A stretch of DNA of 64,000 nt from SZAS-79 sp965279075 (GTDB lineage Bacteria > Pseudomonadota > Gammaproteobacteria > Burkholderiales > SG8-39): contig CBDIHI010000012.1 of NCBI GenBank assembly GCA_965279075.1, positions 620,001 to 684,000 of the forward strand, written 5' to 3'. A program made the position numbers and the translations under genes. A model generated the notes under the pieces. It worked only from the letters and a program-made list of their open reading frames with translations, searched no databases and had not been told where the DNA came from. Of this stretch, positions 36,176 through 44,228 are shown piece by piece; position 1 is the first letter of the stretch, and every line of letters begins with the position of its first letter.

Positions 36176-36577
36176 ATGGCCGTATCCGGCATGAACCATT
36201 TCACGATCCTCACCGACAGCCTCGATGCGACGATCGCGTTCTACAACGAGCACCTCGAGTTTTCCCCCGGGGCGCGGCCGCCCTTCAAGTTTCCCGGCGC
36301 GTGGCTGTACGCCAAGGGTGGCAGCGAAGCGATCCTTCACGTGATCGCCGGGCGCGACAAGAGGGAGCTCGTCAAGGGCGTCCTCGACCACATGGCTTTC
36401 ACGGCGCAGGACCTGCCCGGGGCGGTGTCGAAGCTCAAGGCGAAGGGCATCGCCTACGAGCTGCGCAAGCTCCCCGGCTACGGCACCTGGCAGCTGTTCT
36501 TCAACGACCCCAACGGCGCGAAGGTGGAGCTCGACTTCGACCCGGCCGAGGCGGCGCCGGCGGGATACCCGGCGTAG
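36176..36577 (+). CDS. VOC-family (glyoxalase/dioxygenase fold) protein
   Basis: A 133-residue vicinal-oxygen-chelate protein. MNHFTILTDSLDATIAFYNEHLEF opens the first beta-alpha-beta module with the metal His. DHMAFTAQDLPG starts the second, and VELDFDP near the end supplies the last Glu ligand. This fits a single-chain VOC subunit that dimerises. The substrate is not predictable. It follows the stomatin gene by 22 bases and is followed by the SRPBCC gene after 10. Confidence 0.87.
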   Translation: MAVSGMNHFTILTDSLDATIAFYNEHLEFSPGARPPFKFPGAWLYAKGGSEAILHVIAGRDKRELVKGVLDHMAFTAQDLPGAVSKLKAKGIAYELRKLPGYGTWQLFFNDPNGAKVELDFDPAEAAPAGYPA

Positions 36578-36587
36578 TGCTGCCTCG

Positions 36588-37079
36588 ATGAAGTGGCAGG
36601 TCACGACCGGCCGCGCGCGCATCATGGCTCCGCCGGAGATCGTCTGGAAGTGGGTGTCCGAACCCCGCGGCTGGGTGGCGTGGAACCCGAAGATCGAGGA
36701 GGTCATCCCCTTCCTCCCGGATGCGCCGGCCCTCGGTTGGCGCTGCCGCCTCGCCTACCGCCTGAGGAAGAAGAAGACCCAGCTTGCGGATGCTGAGCTG
36801 GTCGAATTCGCGCCGAACGAGCGGCTCGCGTGCCGGACCACGGGCGGCGACCTCAAGCCCGGCGGCTGGATCCTCGAAACCTATGAACTGCATGCCGACG
36901 AGGACACGACCGTGCTCACGCACACGATCGACCTCGAGCATTCGAAGATGCCGTACCTGTCGCGCCTGATGGTGGTCGTGCTGACCGGCCTGTTCAACGC
37001 CAACGGAGACCTCGGCCACGTGCGCAACCTGAAGGCGCTGATGGAGGACGGCGTACCGCCCCCCTTCAGCAAGGGCTAG
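36588..37079 (+). CDS. SRPBCC (START-like) domain protein
   Basis: A 163-residue single-domain protein with the helix-grip fold. TGRARIMAPPEIVWKWVSEP is the usual SRPBCC start, and the central strands (CRLAYRLRKKKTQLADAELVEF, TYELHADEDTTVLTHTIDLE) line a hydrophobic pocket. It may bind a lipid or aromatic ligand; no catalytic role is evident. Its stop overlaps the end of the convergent Bug receptor gene by four bases. Confidence 0.82.
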   Translation: MKWQVTTGRARIMAPPEIVWKWVSEPRGWVAWNPKIEEVIPFLPDAPALGWRCRLAYRLRKKKTQLADAELVEFAPNERLACRTTGGDLKPGGWILETYELHADEDTTVLTHTIDLEHSKMPYLSRLMVVVLTGLFNANGDLGHVRNLKALMEDGVPPPFSKG

Positions 37080-38044
37080 TCGATCTTCGCCCCGGAGTCG
37101 CGCACGATTTTCCCGAGCTTCGGGATGTCTTCCTTGATCAACGCCGCGAGCTCGTCCGGCGGCATGCCGCCGGCATCCAGCCCCAGTTCCTGCAGGCGCT
37201 TCACGATCTCCGGCGACCTGAGCGCCTTGGCGACCTCGGTGTAGACGCGCATGTGGATGTCCTTCGGAAGGCCGGCGGGCGCGAACATCGCCTGCCACGA
37301 GCTGATTTCGTAGCCGGCGAGTCCTGATTCCTGCATCGTCGGCACGTCGGGCGCGACGAACGAGCGCTTCGCAGTGGTCACGGCGAGCGCTTTCAGCTTG
37401 CCGCCCTTGGCGGGCGGCCAGGCGGTGGTCATGTTCTCGAAGCTCATCGAGATCGTGCCGGCGAGCAGGTCCGGGATCATCGGGCCGCTGCCCTTGTACG
37501 GGATGTGCTGCATCGACACGCCGGTGATGGTCTTGAAGAGTTCGCCGGACATGTGCTGCGAAGTGCCGTTGCCGGCAGAGCCGAACGAGTACTTGTTCGG
37601 GTTCGCCTTCAGCACCGCGATCAGTTCGGCCACGGTGTTCGCACCGAGGCTCGGGTGCACGATCAGCATGTTGGGCAGCGTCGCCAGCATCGTGATCGGC
37701 GTGAAGTCCTTGATCGGGTCGTAGGGAAGCTTCGAGTACAGCGACACGTTGATGGCGTGGGAACTGATCGTCCCGCCGCCGAACGTGTAGCCGTCCGGCG
37801 CGCTCCTCGCCAGGAGCTCGACGCCGAGCGACCCGCCCGAACCCGGGCGGTTCTCCACGACGACCGGCTGGCCGAGCGCCTCGGCGAGCTTCGCGCCGAC
37901 CATGCGCCCGAGGATGTCGGTGGTGCCGCCCGCGGCGAACGGGACGATGTACTTGATGGGTTTGTTCGGCCAGGCCTGGGCTTGCGCGAACGGGCATGCG
38001 GCGAGCAGTACGGCTGCAACGGTGATGCGCAGGGTGGTTTTCAT
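37076..38044 (-). CDS. Bug/TctC-family periplasmic receptor
   Basis: A 322-residue tripartite tricarboxylate transporter receptor. The signal peptide ends near CPFAQAQA, then WPNKPIKYIVPFAAGGTTDILGRMVG, QPVVVENRPGSGGSLG and LPYDPIKDFTPITML, all typical of the Bug family. The start ATG at 38044 follows GGAGGAGG; a longer frame to 38083 is unlikely. No TctA/TctB membrane subunits are encoded nearby, so this is an orphan receptor as often in Burkholderiales. The ligand is probably a carboxylate. Confidence 0.92.
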   Translation of the reverse strand: MKTTLRITVAAVLLAACPFAQAQAWPNKPIKYIVPFAAGGTTDILGRMVGAKLAEALGQPVVVENRPGSGGSLGVELLARSAPDGYTFGGGTISSHAINVSLYSKLPYDPIKDFTPITMLATLPNMLIVHPSLGANTVAELIAVLKANPNKYSFGSAGNGTSQHMSGELFKTITGVSMQHIPYKGSGPMIPDLLAGTISMSFENMTTAWPPAKGGKLKALAVTTAKRSFVAPDVPTMQESGLAGYEISSWQAMFAPAGLPKDIHMRVYTEVAKALRSPEIVKRLQELGLDAGGMPPDELAALIKEDIPKLGKIVRDSGAKID

Positions 38045-38114
38045 TGTGTCTCCTCCTCCAAGGAGACCCCAGTCTAGCAGCATGCCCGCGACAGGAACCC
38101 CGTTTATCCCGGGA

Positions 38115-38762
38115 TCAGAGCATACTGAAACCGAAAAGCGCTGCCAGCGCCAGTCCTGCGAGGGCGACCCCGGCCGCGAGCTTGCGCAAGGGGTAGAGCA
38201 GGCTCCACATTGCGATCCCGCTCAGGGACAGCAGTACGAGGCTGCCGGCCACTGCATCGGCCAGGAGGACCCAGGCAACGCTTGCGCCAACTCCCTTGTG
38301 GTAGTTGGACAGCGCGGCAAACCAGTTGCCGTGCAGGCGCTCGACTTTGACGAAGCGATTGCCGGCGTAGAACTCGGCACGCGCCAGGTCGCGCGTCCCA
38401 TCGAGGCTGATCGACCATTTTTCCGGTACCGCCACCTGTCGGTCATTCCAGGTCACAACCTGTGCGCGCTCTGTTGTGGTGCGGATGCTTCTTTCAGGCA
38501 AGCCCAGTTCGATGACCAGCCACTCGGCCATCGCGTGCGGCGTCGCCGGGGGGGGGGCTGGGAGTGCGACGTGGACGGTGCTGCGCTCGAAGTGCGCGGC
38601 GGGAATCTTCACCACCGCGCGGTGATTGAGCAAGAAGCCGGTGATGCCGAAAAGCAGCCCGAGCGTCGCGCCCCACAAGCCGATCCAGGCGTGCGCCTTG
38701 CGCAGAGCCCGCAGGAACCGCGCGCGGCGCGTGAGCCGCGCCGCCGCCGATAGTGTACCCAT
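38115..38762 (-). CDS. PepSY-associated membrane protein
   Basis: A 215-residue membrane protein. A first helix (~22-45, AHAWIGLWGATLGLLFGITGFLLNH) holds the HxxxG and NHR pattern of PepSY-TM proteins. A periplasmic PepSY-like domain (~50-150) and two more helices (~160-213, beginning SVAWVLLADAVAG) follow. Such proteins sit next to TonB receptors and are thought to help release or reduce iron from siderophores. It starts 10 bases after the receptor's stop. A run of ten C (38548-38557 on the plus strand as G) encodes Pro/Ala in the loop and is prone to slippage. Confidence 0.85.
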   Translation of the reverse strand: MGTLSAAARLTRRARFLRALRKAHAWIGLWGATLGLLFGITGFLLNHRAVVKIPAAHFERSTVHVALPAPPPATPHAMAEWLVIELGLPERSIRTTTERAQVVTWNDRQVAVPEKWSISLDGTRDLARAEFYAGNRFVKVERLHGNWFAALSNYHKGVGASVAWVLLADAVAGSLVLLSLSGIAMWSLLYPLRKLAAGVALAGLALAALFGFSML

Positions 38763-38771
38763 GGCGCTGCC

Positions 38772-40883
38772 TCAGAACCGGACGCGGAGGGTGAGCAGCG
38801 CGCTGCGCGGGGCGCCCGGCAGGTTCAGGTTGGCGTTGGTACCGTGGCCTGCGACGATGTACTTGCGGTCGGTCAGGTTGTAGAGGTTCAACTGCAGGTC
38901 GTAGGCCTTGGTGCGATAGGCCGCGACTGCGTCAAGCGTGGTGTGGGCTGGTAGCGTAACCGTGTTACCCGGGTTCGCGAAACGGTCGTCGACGTAGTTC
39001 GCGCCGGCGCCGACGAGGAATCCGCCTGGCAGGCTCTTCGCGAGCCAAAGGTTCAGTGTGTTACCGGGCGTGAGCGTCGGGCGCTTGCCGCGGACAGCCT
39101 GGCCGCTGTCCACCGCCACCGACTGCGTAATGCGTCCGTTCAGGTGGGCATATCCCGAATAGACCTGCCAGCCGCCGGGCAACTGCCCGCCGAACGTCAG
39201 TTCCAGGCCCTCGGTACGTTGCGTGCCGACCGGGATCAGCGTGTTGGTGGTCGGGTCGGTCACCTTGATGTTCGTCCGCTCGAGGCGGAACAGCGACGTG
39301 GTGAGCGAGGCGAGGCCGTCGAAGAAGTCGATCTTCGCGCCGACCTCGTGGTTGGTGGTCTTTTCCGGCTCGAGTTGGGCGTTGTTTGCGGCAAGTGCGA
39401 ACGCCTCCCCGGAGGGCTGGAAGGACTGGCTCCACGAGGCGTAGTAAGACTGGCTGAGCGAAGGCTGCCAGACCAGGCCGGCGCGCGGGCTCCATTCGCG
39501 GTCCGTGCGGGCGAGCCCGGACTGCCCGGCGCGCCGCTGTATGGTGGACTGTTCGAACGTGTCATAACGGGCCCCGACCAGTGCCTTCCAGTTCCCCGAC
39601 AACTCCACCATGTCCTGCACGTAGAAGCTCGTGGTGGTGAATACGCCGGTGTTGTCGGTCGAAGGCGCGGCATTGATGGTCAGGGGAAGCACGGGTAGCA
39701 CCGGGTTGAAAAGCGAAACGGTGGCCACGGCGTTGGCCGAGACGTTGCGCTGGTCCTTGGTCTGGCGGCCGAGCTCCATGCCGTAAAGGATCTTATGGCC
39801 CACCGACCCGGTGTTCAGCTTCTGCACGAACTCGGTCTGGTTGAAGAAGCCGTCCTCCTGCCGGCGCAGGTTGGTGCGGTTGAGCGTCACCGTTTGCGCC
39901 GCCTCGTTGACCGACCCGGTCAGCGTGTTGTTCCGGTCGAGCGTGTAGCTGTAATTGCGGAAAGCGTTGCGCACCGACCAGCTGTCGTTGAAGCGGTGAG
40001 TAAGCGTCCCGGCGAGCGCGTCCACCTGGGATTGGGAATAGTCGACCTGGGCTGCGTTCGCAGCGCCATAGTAGGTCGACGCATGGACGTCCACCGGGCG
40101 CCCGCGGAAGGACGGGATCCCGAAATCCGTCACGCGGCGGTCGACCGTGTGTTCCGCCTGCAGCAGTACGCCGGTGCCGGACGCGGACCCGAACTGGATC
40201 GAAGGTGCGATGTTCTCGCGTTTGAGGAACTGCTGGCTGCGATAGCTGCCGGAGTCCTCTATCGCGCCGGTCACGCGGAAGGCCGGACCGTCCGCGCCCG
40301 CGGCTTTGCCGAAGTCGAATTCGGCGCGCCGCGCGCTGAAGCTGCCGGCGCTGAACACCGCTTCGCCCATATCCGGGCCAGGCTTCTTCGTGACCCGGTT
40401 GATGAGGCCGCCGGACGAGCCGCGGCCGTAGAGGACGGACGCAGGCCCCTTGATGACCTCCACGCGCTCTATGTTGGACAGATCCCGGAAGTAGAGCGCA
40501 TCGTCGCGCAGGCCGTCGATGAACTGGTCGGCGATCGCGGTGAATCCGCGGATGGTGATCTGGTCGCGCTGCCCGTCGCCATGCGACAGGCCGACGCCGG
40601 GGATCATGCGCAGCGCGTCCTGCATCGAGCGTGCGCCGGTGTCGCGCAGCACTTCCTGCGGGACGACGTTGATGGTCTGCGGGATGTCCCGCAGCGGTGC
40701 CTCTATCTTGGTCCCGCTGGAGGTCGTGGGCGGGTTGTAGCCATCCCCTGACTGGGTGCTGGCTTTGACCCGGACCTCCGGGAGGATCTGCTCGGCTGCC
40801 TGGGCCTGGGCCTGGGCGAGGGAAGGGAGGGCGCCGACCGCTAGGCCGGACAGGATGAACCCGAGATTTCGCGAGACAGCCAT
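38772..40883 (-). CDS. TonB-dependent siderophore receptor
   Basis: A 703-residue outer-membrane receptor for a ferric siderophore. The signal peptide (~1-26) ends ALPSLAQAQA. A TonB-box-like segment (~EVRVKAS) precedes the plug (DIPQTINVVPQEVLRDTG, IRGFTAIADQFIDGLRD, VLYGRGSSGGLINRVTKKP). The 22-strand barrel ends with a terminal Phe (LTLRVRF). There is no N-terminal STN signalling domain, so it is not a transducer receptor. ATG 40883 gives the correct signal peptide; the frame is open further upstream. It precedes PepSY on the same transcript and follows FTR1, ExbD, ExbB and TonB. I see no clear Fur box immediately upstream. Confidence 0.93.
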   Translation of the reverse strand: MAVSRNLGFILSGLAVGALPSLAQAQAQAAEQILPEVRVKASTQSGDGYNPPTTSSGTKIEAPLRDIPQTINVVPQEVLRDTGARSMQDALRMIPGVGLSHGDGQRDQITIRGFTAIADQFIDGLRDDALYFRDLSNIERVEVIKGPASVLYGRGSSGGLINRVTKKPGPDMGEAVFSAGSFSARRAEFDFGKAAGADGPAFRVTGAIEDSGSYRSQQFLKRENIAPSIQFGSASGTGVLLQAEHTVDRRVTDFGIPSFRGRPVDVHASTYYGAANAAQVDYSQSQVDALAGTLTHRFNDSWSVRNAFRNYSYTLDRNNTLTGSVNEAAQTVTLNRTNLRRQEDGFFNQTEFVQKLNTGSVGHKILYGMELGRQTKDQRNVSANAVATVSLFNPVLPVLPLTINAAPSTDNTGVFTTTSFYVQDMVELSGNWKALVGARYDTFEQSTIQRRAGQSGLARTDREWSPRAGLVWQPSLSQSYYASWSQSFQPSGEAFALAANNAQLEPEKTTNHEVGAKIDFFDGLASLTTSLFRLERTNIKVTDPTTNTLIPVGTQRTEGLELTFGGQLPGGWQVYSGYAHLNGRITQSVAVDSGQAVRGKRPTLTPGNTLNLWLAKSLPGGFLVGAGANYVDDRFANPGNTVTLPAHTTLDAVAAYRTKAYDLQLNLYNLTDRKYIVAGHGTNANLNLPGAPRSALLTLRVRF

Positions 40884-41011
40884 GGTAATGCTCCTGTGGT
40901 TGGCATGGCTGGCGGTCGCTGGCTGTGCTTGTACTGGTTTCGATACATCAATTGACAGGGAGGCCGCGCCTGGCGCGGGGTTCCAGGTTTGAATCTTTCG
41001 GATTTTCCTCT

Positions 41012-41794
41012 TTACCCCCGGCGACCGGCGACCGGGGCGCGGCCCAGCGCAGCGTCGGCGAAGCGCCGCCAGGCCAGCCACGCGAGCGGCAGGATCACCA
41101 TCGACGCGGTGATCCACTGGCCGATTTCGCCCTCGGCCCATTCCTCGGTCGCGAGGTGCCACTTCGCGTTGTCGATGCCCGGAATGGCGCCGGCCTCGGT
41201 GAATTCGTGGAAGGAATAGAGCACGAGCTGCGCCGCGAAGATGAACAGGAAGATGGAGGTCACCTGGAAGAACAGGCCGAGGTTCACCCTGTGGCCCCAG
41301 CGCACCCAGGCGCCCGACACCAGCGCCGCGAGCAATGCGCCCGACAGTGCGCCGGCGACCATGCCGGTGGAACCCTCGTTCTGCGCCACGGCCACCGTGA
41401 TGAACGCCATCTCCATGCCTTCACGGGTGATCATCAGCACCGTGAAGCCGAAGATCCCGAGCCACGCTCCGGTGCCGTGCCTGCGCACGGCGGTTTCGAT
41501 GCGCTGCCCGATCTCGGCCCCCATGTGCCGGCCTGCGCTCATCATCAACACCACCATGGATACGACGAGCACCGCCGCGACGAAGGCGAGCACACCCTCC
41601 CAGAACGGCGTGACGACGGTGCCCGCAAGAAAGGCACCGAGCAGGATCGAGAGCATGCCGGCCACGCCGGCGCCCCACCATACGGCGGGCAGCAGTGCCG
41701 AGCGGCCCGTTTTCCTGAGATAGGTCGCGGCAAGCGCGACGATCAGAAAGGCCTCGATTCCTTCACGAAGCGTGACGACAAGCATGGATCCCAT
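41012..41794 (-). CDS. FTR1-family high-affinity iron permease
   Basis: A 260-residue seven-helix iron permease of the FTR1/EfeU family. The two iron-binding motifs are present: REGIEA (residues ~10-15, helix 1) and REGMEM (~123-128, helix 4). EfeU normally works with periplasmic EfeO and EfeB, and FTR1 of Ftr systems with a copper protein; none is encoded here. It starts three bases after exbD ends. Its place in the tonB-exbBD operon suggests iron released in the periplasm is carried across the inner membrane by this protein. Confidence 0.92.
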   Translation of the reverse strand: MGSMLVVTLREGIEAFLIVALAATYLRKTGRSALLPAVWWGAGVAGMLSILLGAFLAGTVVTPFWEGVLAFVAAVLVVSMVVLMMSAGRHMGAEIGQRIETAVRRHGTGAWLGIFGFTVLMITREGMEMAFITVAVAQNEGSTGMVAGALSGALLAALVSGAWVRWGHRVNLGLFFQVTSIFLFIFAAQLVLYSFHEFTEAGAIPGIDNAKWHLATEEWAEGEIGQWITASMVILPLAWLAWRRFADAALGRAPVAGRRG

Positions 41795-41797
41795 GGT

Positions 41798-42217
41798 TCA
41801 GCGTTCCTCCGGGGTGGAGACGAATCCGATCCGGGTCAACCCGGCTTTCGAAGCGTCGGCGAGCACGACCGCGACCTTGCCGTAGGCGGCGGCCGCGTCG
41901 GCGCGGATACGGATTTCCGGCTGAGGTTTCTCCGTGCCTGCGGCGTCCATCCGGGAACGCCATCCGGAGCGATCGAGCGGTTCGCCGTTCCAGTACACGT
42001 GGCCCTTGTCGTTGATCGCGACCTGCACCACCCGGGGTGCGGCGACGTTCGGGCTGCTCGTCGCCTTGGGCAGGTCGATCTTGACGGCATGCGTGAGCAG
42101 CGGCGCGGTGATGATGAAGATCACCAGCAGCACCAGCATCACGTCGATCAGCGGGATCATGTTGATCTCCGCCATCGGCGCGGCCTGCGAGCCCTGGTTG
42201 AAGCCGCCGAACGCCAT
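41798..42217 (-). CDS. exbD: biopolymer transport protein ExbD
   Basis: A 139-residue energiser subunit. The single helix AEINMIPLIDVMLVLLVIFI contains the essential Asp that carries protons in ExbD/TolR. The periplasmic domain ends VADASKAGLTRIGFV, as in the family. ATG 42217 lies two bases after the exbB stop. It works with ExbB and TonB to drive the outer-membrane receptor. Confidence 0.93.
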   Translation of the reverse strand: MAFGGFNQGSQAAPMAEINMIPLIDVMLVLLVIFIITAPLLTHAVKIDLPKATSSPNVAAPRVVQVAINDKGHVYWNGEPLDRSGWRSRMDAAGTEKPQPEIRIRADAAAAYGKVAVVLADASKAGLTRIGFVSTPEER

Positions 42218-42219
42218 GC

Positions 42220-42972
42220 TCAGGCCCCCGCCCTGGCGACCGGGCCCGCCGTGGCGGGCTTGATCGGCACCACCGTGGCCGGGTCGCCCACATGGGCCCC
42301 GGTGGTGAGCACCGCATAGAGGTCGTGCGCGAACGCGTCGAGGCGGGCGAGCGTGAGCCGGTTGGAGCGCACGAATGCGTTGTAGGCGAGCACCGCGGGG
42401 ATCGCGACCGCGAGGCCGAGCGCGGTCATGATCAGCGCCTCGCCGACCGGGCCCGCCACCTTGTCGAGCGTGCCCTGCCCCGACAGGCCGATGCCGATCA
42501 GCGCGTGGTAGACCCCCCAGACCGTGCCGAAAAGCCCGACGAACGGGGCGGTGGAACCCACCGAGGCGAGCACCGTGAGTCCGGACTCCAGCCGGGCGGT
42601 GTCCTCGTCGATCACGCGGCGCATCGCACGGGTCAGCAGCTCCGAGTCCGAGCCGGCCTCGCCGAGCCTGCGGGTGCCGGGTCGGACCATGTGGTGCGAG
42701 ACCGCCAGCGCGTGCTTGGCGAGGTGCGAGAAGGGCTCCTCCGGGTGGCGCGCGCCGATGTGCTGCTCGACCGCGGCGAGCGAAGGCGCGTCCCAGAACA
42801 TCGCGAGGAAGCGCGCGCTCTTCTTCCTTTCCGTGTAGAGCGCCATCGCCTTGGTGACGATGAGCGCCCATGTGGCGACGGACATCGCAAGCAGCACCGC
42901 GAGCAACACGCGGGCGAGGAGGTCGGTCTGCGCGAGGAAATTCGCGAATCCCAGGGTTTGTGCGGGTTCCAT
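42220..42972 (-). CDS. exbB: MotA/TolQ/ExbB proton channel protein
   Basis: About 250 residues with the ATG at 42972 (MEPAQTLGF); 15 more residues are open upstream but lie over the end of tonB. Three membrane helices are visible: ~15-45, ~125-150 (SVGSTAPFVGLFGTVWGVYHAL) and ~165-190 (GEALIMTALGLAVAIPAVLAYN), the last two with the conserved TolQ/ExbB pattern. It forms the proton-driven motor with ExbD. The start is five bases after the tonB stop. Confidence 0.93.
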   Translation of the reverse strand: MEPAQTLGFANFLAQTDLLARVLLAVLLAMSVATWALIVTKAMALYTERKKSARFLAMFWDAPSLAAVEQHIGARHPEEPFSHLAKHALAVSHHMVRPGTRRLGEAGSDSELLTRAMRRVIDEDTARLESGLTVLASVGSTAPFVGLFGTVWGVYHALIGIGLSGQGTLDKVAGPVGEALIMTALGLAVAIPAVLAYNAFVRSNRLTLARLDAFAHDLYAVLTTGAHVGDPATVVPIKPATAGPVARAGA

Positions 42973-42977
42973 GTCGG

Positions 42978-43664
42978 TCAGCCTTCGAGTCGGAAAGTAA
43001 TCGGGATCAGCACCCACGCCGGGACGGCTTCGTCGCCGCGCCTGGCCGGGACGAATTTCCAGCGCAGCACGGTCGAACGCGCCGCTTCGTCGAGCCGCGC
43101 GGAGCCGCTGGAGGTGCGCACCTGCGCGTCGTCGGCGCGGCCGACGGCACTGACGAGCACGCGAAGCATCACGCGCCCCTGTTCGCCGCTGCGGCGCGAC
43201 AGCGAGGGGTACGCGGGCGCGGGGTTGTCCAGGTAATCGGCGTTGAAGACGGGCGGGATGAGCGGCAGCGCGGGCTTTGGCGCAGCCGCCGCCGCGGGCG
43301 ACGCATCGGCCGGCGCCGGGGCGGGCGTGGGAGGTTGTAGTGGCGCGGCCACTGGCGATGGCGCGTCCGAGGCCACGGTCAGCACAGGCTGCGGCTCGGC
43401 TGGCCTGGCAGGGGCTTTCGAAACGGGCTTGGGTTTGGGCAGTTCGGTCGGCTTCTCGAGTTTCGGCTCGGGTGCGGGCGGGGCGAGCAGGTCGACCATG
43501 ATCGGCGCGGCGGCAAAGAGCGCCGTGCGCGCCGGCTCGAAGCTGAGCAGCGCCGCGACTGCGAGGACGTGCAGCCCGACCGCGACCGCCACGCCGGCGC
43601 GCCGCGGGGCGGCCGGGGCGCCGGCGCCATAGGGCACGTAGCGCGAGGAAGGGGGCGTGGTCAT
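42978..43664 (-). CDS. tonB: energy transducer TonB
   Basis: A 228-residue TonB. The N-terminal membrane anchor (~25-45, VAVAVGLHVLAVAALLSFEP) has the His conserved in TonB anchors. A Pro/Ala/Lys-rich periplasmic rod follows (~60-145), then the globular C-terminal domain (NPAPAYPSLSRRSGEQGRVMLRVLV, ending ITFRLEG). It transmits proton-motive force to the outer-membrane receptor. It is preceded by hemP and followed by exbBD, all on one strand. Confidence 0.94.
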   Translation of the reverse strand: MTTPPSSRYVPYGAGAPAAPRRAGVAVAVGLHVLAVAALLSFEPARTALFAAAPIMVDLLAPPAPEPKLEKPTELPKPKPVSKAPARPAEPQPVLTVASDAPSPVAAPLQPPTPAPAPADASPAAAAAPKPALPLIPPVFNADYLDNPAPAYPSLSRRSGEQGRVMLRVLVSAVGRADDAQVRTSSGSARLDEAARSTVLRWKFVPARRGDEAVPAWVLIPITFRLEG

Positions 43665-43691
43665 GGTCAGGGGCGAGGCAGGGGCCGGGGC

Positions 43692-43868
43692 CTATGCAGT
43701 CAGGATCAGCTTGCCGTTCTGCGTGAGGCGCAGCCGGTAGTCGCGCCCGTTGTGGACGATCACCAGTTCCTGGCGGGGACCGAGCAGGGATACGCTGGAA
43801 ATGCGTTGTACTTCCACTTCGGAAGAAGGGTGCTTGCGGTCGGGGATGGGGTCGGGTTGCTGATTCAT
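43692..43868 (-). CDS. hemP: hemin uptake protein HemP
   Basis: A 58-residue small protein too short to stand out among longer frames. It begins MNQQPDPIPDRK and carries the HemP signature VSLLGPRQELVIVHNGRDYRL followed by TQNGKLILT. HemP is a short Fur-regulated gene found before haem and TonB loci in proteobacteria, and it promotes expression of haem uptake. It is first in the hemP-tonB-exbB-exbD-FTR1 operon. No Shine-Dalgarno precedes the ATG, which sits just where transcription should start. Confidence 0.9.
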   Translation of the reverse strand: MNQQPDPIPDRKHPSSEVEVQRISSVSLLGPRQELVIVHNGRDYRLRLTQNGKLILTA

Positions 43869-43874
43869 TTAATA

Positions 43875-43903
43875 ACGATAATTGTTATCATTTAGTAAGT
43901 CAA
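43875..43903 (-). promoter_or_regulatory. hemP promoter with overlapping Fur box
   Basis: On the minus strand TTGACT (43903-43898), a 17-base spacer and TATCGT (43880-43875) form a sigma-70 promoter. Within it TGATAACAATTATCG matches 13 of 15 of the 7-1-7 Fur consensus TGATAATNATTATCA. The core GATAATTGTTATC (43877-43889) is palindromic. Iron-loaded Fur should block the polymerase here. The start site would fall at or next to the hemP ATG. Confidence 0.75.
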
Positions 43904-43966
43904 TGTTTCAATTATTCCCGTTTTCATTAAGCCATATTGATAGTAGGCGCTGACAATTTTGTGTAT

Positions 43967-44001
43967 TTGCCTGAGTCACATGTTTTGAATGATAATGATT
44001 C
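43967..44001 (+). promoter_or_regulatory. bfd promoter with overlapping Fur box
   Basis: TTGCCT (43967-43972), an 18-base spacer and GATAAT (43991-43996) form a promoter. GAATGATAATGATTC (43987-44001) is a near-perfect palindrome of Fur-box type and covers the -10. The next in-frame ATG (44004) lies about eight bases past the -10. This would place bfd under iron repression. Confidence 0.65.
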
Positions 44002-44003
44002 GT

Positions 44004-44228
44004 ATGTATATCTGCATCTGCAATGGTGTGACCGACCGGGCGATCCGCGAGTGCGCTGCCGAGGGCGCGTGCTCCCTGCGGGACCTCGAATGCTCGCTTG
44101 GGGTGGGGGCCGGATGCGGTCGTTGCCGCGAGTCCGCTGCGGCAATCCTCCAGGAAGCCCGGCCGGCCCCGGTCAGGGTCTCGCGCCAGGGGCAGGGCGC
44201 GGGGCGCAGCGAACGCCGCGCCGGCTAG
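44004..44228 (+). CDS. bfd: bacterioferritin-associated ferredoxin
   Basis: A 74-residue [2Fe-2S] protein that passes electrons to bacterioferritin to release stored iron. The four cluster cysteines fall at 4, 6, 38 and 41 (MYICICNG and AGCGRCRES), the same spacing as E. coli Bfd. The ATG at 44004 is the family start. An in-frame ATG at 43989 would add five residues but lies inside the Fur box. There is no visible ribosome site. The last four bases overlap the end of convergent chaN, and bacterioferritin lies beyond. Confidence 0.92.
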   Translation: MYICICNGVTDRAIRECAAEGACSLRDLECSLGVGAGCGRCRESAAAILQEARPAPVRVSRQGQGAGRSERRAG

